Assembly (NCBI GenBank): GCA_036297385.1
Contig: JAXJLD010000173.1
Span: 1-8,907, forward strand
Direction of reading: 5' to 3'
DNA length: 8,907 nucleotides
DNA from: Ventricola sp036297385
GTDB lineage: Bacteria; Bacillota; Clostridia; Christensenellales; Aristaeellaceae
The position numbers and the translations under genes are program-made. The first letter of the stretch is position 1. Each line of letters opens with the position of its first letter. Positions 5,050 to 8,907 of this stretch are shown one piece after another. The notes under the pieces are model-generated. The model did not search any database. It was not told where the DNA came from and was given only the letters and a program-made list of their open reading frames with translations.

Positions 5050-6407
5050 ATTCGCTGCCAACAGCTTATGAAGCACAAATGAAACGCCTGCTCGGTGAAG
5101 CAGGCTTTTTTGCGTATGTACAGGCGCTTGAAAAGCCCCATGAGCGGGCGCTGCGCGTGAACCTGCTGCTCTGCCCGGACGGCGTGCCGCCCTGCCCCAT
5201 CGAGGGGCTGGGTGCACCGGTGCCGTGGGCAAAGGGGTGCTACTTTGTGGAGGGCGAGGTGCGCCCCGGCCTGTCCCCGCTGCATGAGGGTGGGCTGTAT
5301 TACCTGCAGGAGCCCAGCGCACTCTCCGCAGTCAGCGTGCTGGATCCGCAGCCCGGCGAGCGGGTGCTGGATCTGTGTGCCGCGCCCGGCGGCAAAAGCA
5401 CGCAGGCGGCGGCGCTGATGCAGGGGCGCGGGCTGCTGGTGTGCAACGAGCCCGTGCCTTCCCGTGCGCAGATTCTCTCACGCAATGTGGAGCGCATGGG
5501 CGTGCGCAATGCCGTGGTCACCAGCGCAATGCCCGCACAGCTTGCGCCGCATTTTCCGGCGTTCTTTGACCGGATTGTAGTGGACGCGCCATGCTCGGGC
5601 GAGGGGATGTTCAGGCGGCAGCCGGAGGCGCGGGACGAGTGGAGCGAAAACAGCCCGCGCGGCTGCGCCGACCGCCAGATGGAGATCTTGGAGGAGGCCG
5701 CCAAGATGCTCGCGCCCGGCGGCGTGCTGGTGTATTCCACCTGCACATTCAACGATACGGAGAACGAGGGCGTGCTTGCACGCTTTCTCGCCCTTCACCC
5801 GGAGTTTTCGCTGGAGGCGTTTGCATTGCCCGGCCTGCCCGCCGGTGAAAAGGGCTATATCCACCTGTATCCCCACGAGATTCGCGGAGAGGGGCATTTT
5901 GTCTCCCGTCTGCGCAAGGCGGCGGATGCGCCCGGCGCACCGGAGGACGAACCGCGCCGGACAGACAAAGCTGTGCGCGGTCGGCGGAATTCGCCGCGCC
6001 CTGTGGCTGAGATGGCGGTGCCGGATGTGCTGGCGGATGGCGTAAGCTTTGCGCGAACCTATGTTTCGGGCGGCTGCCTGTGGGCGCTGCCGGAGGGGCT
6101 GGATGATGTGGAGCGCCTGAACGGGCTGCGCGTGCTGCGCACGGGTCTGCTGCTGGCGCGGCAGGAGGGCAAGCGCGTGGAACCGGATCATGCGCTGGCG
6201 ATGGCACTGCGTCCCGGCGAGGCGGCGCGTACAGCAGAGCTGACGGACGAGCAGGCGCTTTTGTATCAGGCGGGCGAGGCGCTGGCGCTGGGCGAGCGGG
6301 AGCCGGGCTATACGCTGCTGACGCATCAGGGCGTATCGCTGGGCTTTGGCAAGCAGGCGGGCGGCGTGATGAAAAACCATTATCCCAAAGGGCTTCGCCG
6401 CCGATAA
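5046..6407 (+). CDS. RsmF/NOL1-NOP2-Sun family rRNA m5C methyltransferase
   Basis: This 453-residue enzyme should transfer a methyl group from S-adenosylmethionine to cytosine C5 in rRNA. The Rossmann core is clear: SAM loop LDLCAAPGGKST (108-119), NEPVPSRAQIL (134-144), motif IV DAPCSGEGMF (180-189) with C183, and motif VI YSTCTFN (230-236) with C233, the nucleophile in this family. Both cysteines are present, so it should be active. An N-terminal RNA-binding part (1-100) contains the usual YYLQEPSA (85-92). A low-complexity linker (about 292-325) leads to a C-terminal RsmF-type domain ending GFGKQAGGVMKNHYPKGLRR. Length fits bacterial RsmF-like proteins (about 450-480). The target base cannot be read from sequence. 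It starts inside the stop of the upstream gene, and a terminator-like hairpin lies in its codons 14-22. Confidence 0.93.
   Translation: MNSLPTAYEAQMKRLLGEAGFFAYVQALEKPHERALRVNLLLCPDGVPPCPIEGLGAPVPWAKGCYFVEGEVRPGLSPLHEGGLYYLQEPSALSAVSVLDPQPGERVLDLCAAPGGKSTQAAALMQGRGLLVCNEPVPSRAQILSRNVERMGVRNAVVTSAMPAQLAPHFPAFFDRIVVDAPCSGEGMFRRQPEARDEWSENSPRGCADRQMEILEEAAKMLAPGGVLVYSTCTFNDTENEGVLARFLALHPEFSLEAFALPGLPAGEKGYIHLYPHEIRGEGHFVSRLRKAADAPGAPEDEPRRTDKAVRGRRNSPRPVAEMAVPDVLADGVSFARTYVSGGCLWALPEGLDDVERLNGLRVLRTGLLLARQEGKRVEPDHALAMALRPGEAARTAELTDEQALLYQAGEALALGEREPGYTLLTHQGVSLGFGKQAGGVMKNHYPKGLRRR
5086..5111 (+). terminator. Terminator-like hairpin inside the methyltransferase gene
   Basis: GCCTGCT (5086-5092) pairs perfectly with AGCAGGC (5099-5105) around CGGTGA, and is followed at once by six T residues (5106-5111). 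It begins 40 bases into the coding sequence. In form it is an intrinsic terminator, so it could end transcripts after the 137-residue gene unless ribosomes translating the methyltransferase gene prevent folding. It may also be a coincidence of codons for LLGEAGFF. Confidence 0.5.
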
Positions 6408-6413
6408 GGGGGA

Positions 6414-6442
6414 TTCCGTTTTCCCGCCCCTTCGTGTATAAT
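6414..6442 (+). promoter_or_regulatory. Probable promoter for the acetyltransferase-HAD-RluA operon
   Basis: A perfect TATAAT at 6437-6442 lies between the methyltransferase stop (6407) and the next start (6465). The matching -35 position (6414-6419, TTCCGT, 17 bp spacer) is weak, so an activator or other contacts may be needed. The -10 is flanked by CCGCCCC (6424-6430) and GGGGCGG (6444-6450), an inverted repeat. Confidence 0.55.
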
Positions 6443-6464
6443 GGGGGCGGAAGGGAGTGTGTCA

Positions 6465-7043
6465 ATGTTCACACCAAATGCATGGGGTATGTTTTCCATG
6501 CCCACGCTGGAGACAGAGCGTCTCATCCTTCGCAGAATCGCCATGCGCGATGCGAAGGATATTTTTACATATAGCCGGGATCCTGAGGTGGCACGCCATG
6601 TCCTTTGGACGGCGCAGAAGGACGTCAGCGAGGCGCGCGACTACTGCCGCTTCATGATGCGGCGGTACAGAAATGATTTGCCCTCAAGCTGGGGCATCAT
6701 CGAAAAAAAGACGGACCGTCTGGTGGGTACCATCGGCTACATGGATTACAATGAGGACAACGCGACCGTGGAGGTCGGCTATTCGCTGGCGCGCTGGATG
6801 TGGAACGGCGGCTACATGACCGAGGCGCTGCGCCGGGTCATCGCTTACACGTTTGAGGCGATGGAGATCAACCGCATTGAGGCCCAGCACGAGCTGGATA
6901 ACCCGGCCTCCGGGCGCGTGATGCTCAAGTGCGGTATGCGCAAGGAGGGTGAGCTGCGCCAGCGCCTGTACAACAAGGGGCGCTATGTGGATGTAGCGCT
7001 GTATGCGATTCTTCGGGAGGATTATGAGCAAAGTGGAACATAA
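6465..7043 (+). CDS. GNAT acetyltransferase, RimJ/RimL type
   Basis: The 192-residue protein is a GCN5-related N-acetyltransferase of the RimJ/RimL (Acetyltransf_3) type: it starts with LETERLILRRI (15-25), has RLVGTIGYMDYN (85-96) for the central strands, VEVGYSLARWMWNGGYMTEALRR (102-124) where WNGGYM forms the acetyl-CoA pyrophosphate loop, and N146-x-x-S149 followed by LKCGM (154-158) as the usual closing motif. Relatives acetylate the N-terminal amine of ribosomal proteins (RimJ, RimL) or small molecules, and sequence alone does not tell which. ATG 6465 is preferred over the ATG at 6441 because AAGGGAG (6451-6457) lies seven bases upstream of it. It heads a three-gene operon and overlaps the HAD gene by 20 bases. 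Position beside RNA-modifying enzymes makes a ribosomal substrate attractive but unproven. Confidence 0.9.
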   Translation: MFTPNAWGMFSMPTLETERLILRRIAMRDAKDIFTYSRDPEVARHVLWTAQKDVSEARDYCRFMMRRYRNDLPSSWGIIEKKTDRLVGTIGYMDYNEDNATVEVGYSLARWMWNGGYMTEALRRVIAYTFEAMEINRIEAQHELDNPASGRVMLKCGMRKEGELRQRLYNKGRYVDVALYAILREDYEQSGT

Positions 7044-7845
7044 CGGAATTCGTCTGATCGCCAGCGATATGGACGGCACGCTGCTGACGACGGACAAGCG
7101 GATGCCCAAGGACTTTGGCGCGGTGGTTCGCGCACTGCGGGCGCGGGGCGTGGATTTCTGTGTGGCGAGCGGGCGGCAGTACGCCGCGCTGCGCCGGGAC
7201 ATGGGGGAGCTGGTCTCCGAGGTGATCTTCATCGCGGAGAATGGCGCACTGGTGATGGAGAACGGAAAGCAGCTCTTCATCGACCCGCTGCCGGCGAAGC
7301 GGCTGGGGGAGATTGTGCGTGCCGCGCAGGATTTGGAGCGCGTGTATGCGGTGGTCTGCCGCGCAAACGGTGCGCTGGTGGATGCCTCCGCCGCGCCGGA
7401 ATTCATCGCCAGTATGCGGATGTATTACGAGGAAACGCAGGTGGTGGAGGGCTTGGCCGACGTGTGCGGCGCGTTTGAGGACGTGTGCAAGGTTGCGTTT
7501 TACGACGATTTCGGTGCGGCGGGGCACGCGCTTCCGGCGCTGGCGGCGCGTCTGGGCGGACAGAATGCCGTCATCCTCTCCGGCGAAAACTGGGTGGATG
7601 TGATGCGCCCGGGCGTGAACAAGGGGCGTGCGATTCGGATGCTCCAGCAGATCAAGGGCATTGGGCCGGAGAACTGCATGGCGTTTGGCGATTACCTCAA
7701 CGATCTGGAGATGCTGCAAAGCGTTTCGGAGAGCTATGCCATGCGCAACGCGCTGGAGGAGATCAAGCGGGCGGCGAAGTACGAGGCACCCGCCAACGAC
7801 GAGGATGGCGTGCTGCGCGTCATCCGGGAGAGGTTTGCGCTGTGA
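7024..7845 (+). CDS. Cof-type HAD-IIB family hydrolase
   Basis: The 273-residue protein has all four HAD phosphatase motifs: DMDGT (15-19, nucleophile D15 and acid D17), SGRQY (49-53), K200 in VNKGRAI and the metal-binding GDYLNDLEM (222-230, D223 and D227). The region between motifs II and III (about 80-190) is the C2 cap of the Cof/IIB class. Relatives dephosphorylate sugar phosphates, flavin or pyridoxal phosphates with broad specificity, so the substrate is not predictable. Start choice is uncertain: ATG 7024 is only three bases after GGGAGG (7015-7020), ATG 7003 would add seven residues but lacks a good ribosome site, and GTG 7033 is twelve bases after GGGAGG. It begins inside the end of the acetyltransferase gene and its stop overlaps the next start. 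Confidence 0.93.
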   Translation: MSKVEHNGIRLIASDMDGTLLTTDKRMPKDFGAVVRALRARGVDFCVASGRQYAALRRDMGELVSEVIFIAENGALVMENGKQLFIDPLPAKRLGEIVRAAQDLERVYAVVCRANGALVDASAAPEFIASMRMYYEETQVVEGLADVCGAFEDVCKVAFYDDFGAAGHALPALAARLGGQNAVILSGENWVDVMRPGVNKGRAIRMLQQIKGIGPENCMAFGDYLNDLEMLQSVSESYAMRNALEEIKRAAKYEAPANDEDGVLRVIRERFAL

Positions 7846-8816
7846 GGGAGATACAGGTTGATCGGAGCTGGGACGGGCGGCGGCTGACCCGTTTTCTGCA
7901 AAAGGCGATGCCTTCTGCAACGATGGGGCAGATTCGCCGCTTTTTGCGTCTGGGGCGCGTCAAGGTGGACGGCAAGCGTGCCAACGAGGAGACGGTGCTG
8001 GCCGAGCACGCCGTCGTGAGCCTGTATGTGGAGGATGCGTTCTTTGAAGCGCAGGCGCGGGAGGATCCGTTTTACGGCAGACTCCGCCCGAAGCTGACCA
8101 TCCTCTACGAGGATGCGCAGGTGATGCTGCTGGATAAGCGCGCGGGGCTGGTGTGCCACCCGGACGAGGGCGAGAAGGTGCATACGCTGCTGACCTATGC
8201 GCAGGCGTACCTGTACCAGAAGGGTGAGTGGAGACCCGGCGAGGGCTTTGCGCCCGCGCTGTGCAACCGAATCGACCGCTTTACATCCGGCATTGTGATT
8301 CTGGCTAAGACGCGGGAGGCGCTGCGCACGATGGACGCGAAAATCCGCGCGAACGAGGTGCAGAAGTACTATCTGTGCATCGTACACGGGCGCATGAAGC
8401 ACCCGGAGGGGACGCTGCGCCATTTTCTGCTGAAGAAGCCGGAGCAGAAGAAGGTGACGGTGCTGCGCCGGGAGGAGCCGGGCAGCAAGGAAGCTATCAC
8501 GCATTTCCGGGCGATTGACGAGCGGGACGGCCTGACGCTGTGCGAGTGCCTGCTGGGCACGGGGCGCACGCATCAGATTCGCGCACAGTTTGCGGCGATT
8601 GGCCATCCGCTGCTGGGGGATAACCAGTATGGCAGCGCCAAGGCGTGCGAGCGATACGGCTTTACGCGAGGACAGGCGCTGTGCGCCTATCGGCTGATCT
8701 TCGACTTTGAGGGTGACGCGGGCTGCCTGAGCGGGCTCAACGGCATGACGGTCCAGGTGCGCGACGTGCCGTTTGTGCGTGATTACTTCCCAGACGTGGT
8801 GATTCCCCAGCCGTGA
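7842..8816 (+). CDS. RluA family pseudouridine synthase with S4 domain (RluC/RluD type)
   Basis: The 324-residue enzyme should convert uridine to pseudouridine in rRNA. An S4 RNA-binding domain occupies about residues 14-65 (RLTRFL, MGQIRRFLRLGRVKVDGKR). The catalytic domain follows: ILYEDAQVMLLDKRAGLVCHP (87-107), the signature NRIDRFTSGIVILAK (142-156) with catalytic D145, KYYLCIVHG (175-183) and TGRTHQIRAQFAAIGHPLLGD (240-260). NRID replaces the more usual HRLD, a variant I recall in other Firmicutes homologues. Nothing essential seems missing. GTG 7842 overlaps the stop of the HAD gene (GTGA) and has GGGAGAGG (7826-7833) eight bases upstream, implying translational coupling. It is the last gene of the operon in this window. 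Target uridines cannot be deduced. Confidence 0.93.
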   Translation: MREIQVDRSWDGRRLTRFLQKAMPSATMGQIRRFLRLGRVKVDGKRANEETVLAEHAVVSLYVEDAFFEAQAREDPFYGRLRPKLTILYEDAQVMLLDKRAGLVCHPDEGEKVHTLLTYAQAYLYQKGEWRPGEGFAPALCNRIDRFTSGIVILAKTREALRTMDAKIRANEVQKYYLCIVHGRMKHPEGTLRHFLLKKPEQKKVTVLRREEPGSKEAITHFRAIDERDGLTLCECLLGTGRTHQIRAQFAAIGHPLLGDNQYGSAKACERYGFTRGQALCAYRLIFDFEGDAGCLSGLNGMTVQVRDVPFVRDYFPDVVIPQP

Positions 8817-8887
8817 GGGCGGCTGGAATGCGGCCTAATCTTATTTTCTGATCGAAACGCTGAACAGGTGCGAAGCGAAGAAGGGGT

Positions 8888-8906
8888 TTGGGGATGAAAT
8901 CCCCAA
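8888..8906. repeat. Hairpin at the right edge, possible terminator or repeat end
   Basis: TTGGGGAT (8888-8895) pairs perfectly with ATCCCCAA (8899-8906) around GAA. The window ends one base later, so a T-run cannot be checked. It lies 71 bases after the RluA-type stop and could end that operon. The 8817-8887 stretch contains no gene that I can see. Confidence 0.4.
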
Positions 8907-8907
8907 G

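Noticed and set aside
5478..6380. Minus-strand open frame of 300 codons
   Set aside because: Antisense to the methyltransferase gene, which has complete catalytic motifs.
7485..7841. N-terminal extension of the RluA-type protein into the HAD gene
   Set aside because: Out-of-frame translation of the HAD gene. GTG 7842 has a good ribosome binding site and gives the normal S4 domain start.
1..8907. CRISPR array, tRNA, rRNA, transposase or phage genes
   Set aside because: I saw no regularly spaced repeats, no tRNA cloverleaf and no mobile-element protein motifs on either strand.

Overview
The window is GC-rich bacterial chromosome with tightly packed genes, strong AGGAGG-type ribosome binding sites, frequent GTG and TTG starts, and sigma-A (TTGACA / 17 bp / TATAAT) promoters. 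Gene content (an M55 D-aminopeptidase, a DeoD-type purine nucleoside phosphorylase, a pyridine-nucleotide-motif-poor thioredoxin-reductase-like flavoprotein, Cof-type HAD, RluA-type pseudouridine synthase) suggests a high-GC member of the Clostridia (Firmicutes/Bacillota), perhaps a gut lineage. That assignment is inference from gene style, not from a marker gene. No phage, transposase, CRISPR, tRNA or rRNA was seen, and the ten genes look like housekeeping chromosome.

Layout. Bases 1-342 carry no convincing gene but are rich in structure: a nested hairpin, a hairpin with a T-run, a perfect 10 bp hairpin and an 11 bp direct repeat. A two-gene minus-strand operon follows, read right to left: deoD (1902-1192) then an M55 peptidase (1155-343). 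Its promoter lies back to back with the promoter of a plus-strand SGNH-like exported protein (2025-3083); the two -35 boxes overlap inside a 17 bp palindrome. A YhcH/YjgK/YiaL-family gene (3170-3613) has its own near-consensus promoter and ends at a strong terminator. A thioredoxin-reductase-like flavoprotein follows (3697-4527), with the redox CxxC but without recognisable NADPH motifs.

The right half is largely about RNA and ribosome modification. A promoter at 4558-4587 drives an unrecognised 137-residue protein (4636-5049) that overlaps (ATGA) an RsmF-type rRNA m5C methyltransferase (5046-6407). The first codons of the methyltransferase gene contain a textbook intrinsic-terminator sequence (5086-5111). 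A further probable promoter (-10 at 6437-6442) precedes three overlapping genes: a RimJ/RimL-type acetyltransferase, a Cof-type HAD phosphatase and an S4-RluA pseudouridine synthase.

Most worth a second look are the overlapping divergent promoters, the flavoprotein's missing NADPH site, the terminator-like hairpin inside the methyltransferase gene, and the structured non-coding block at the left edge. I did not find evidence of a wholly new multi-gene system.
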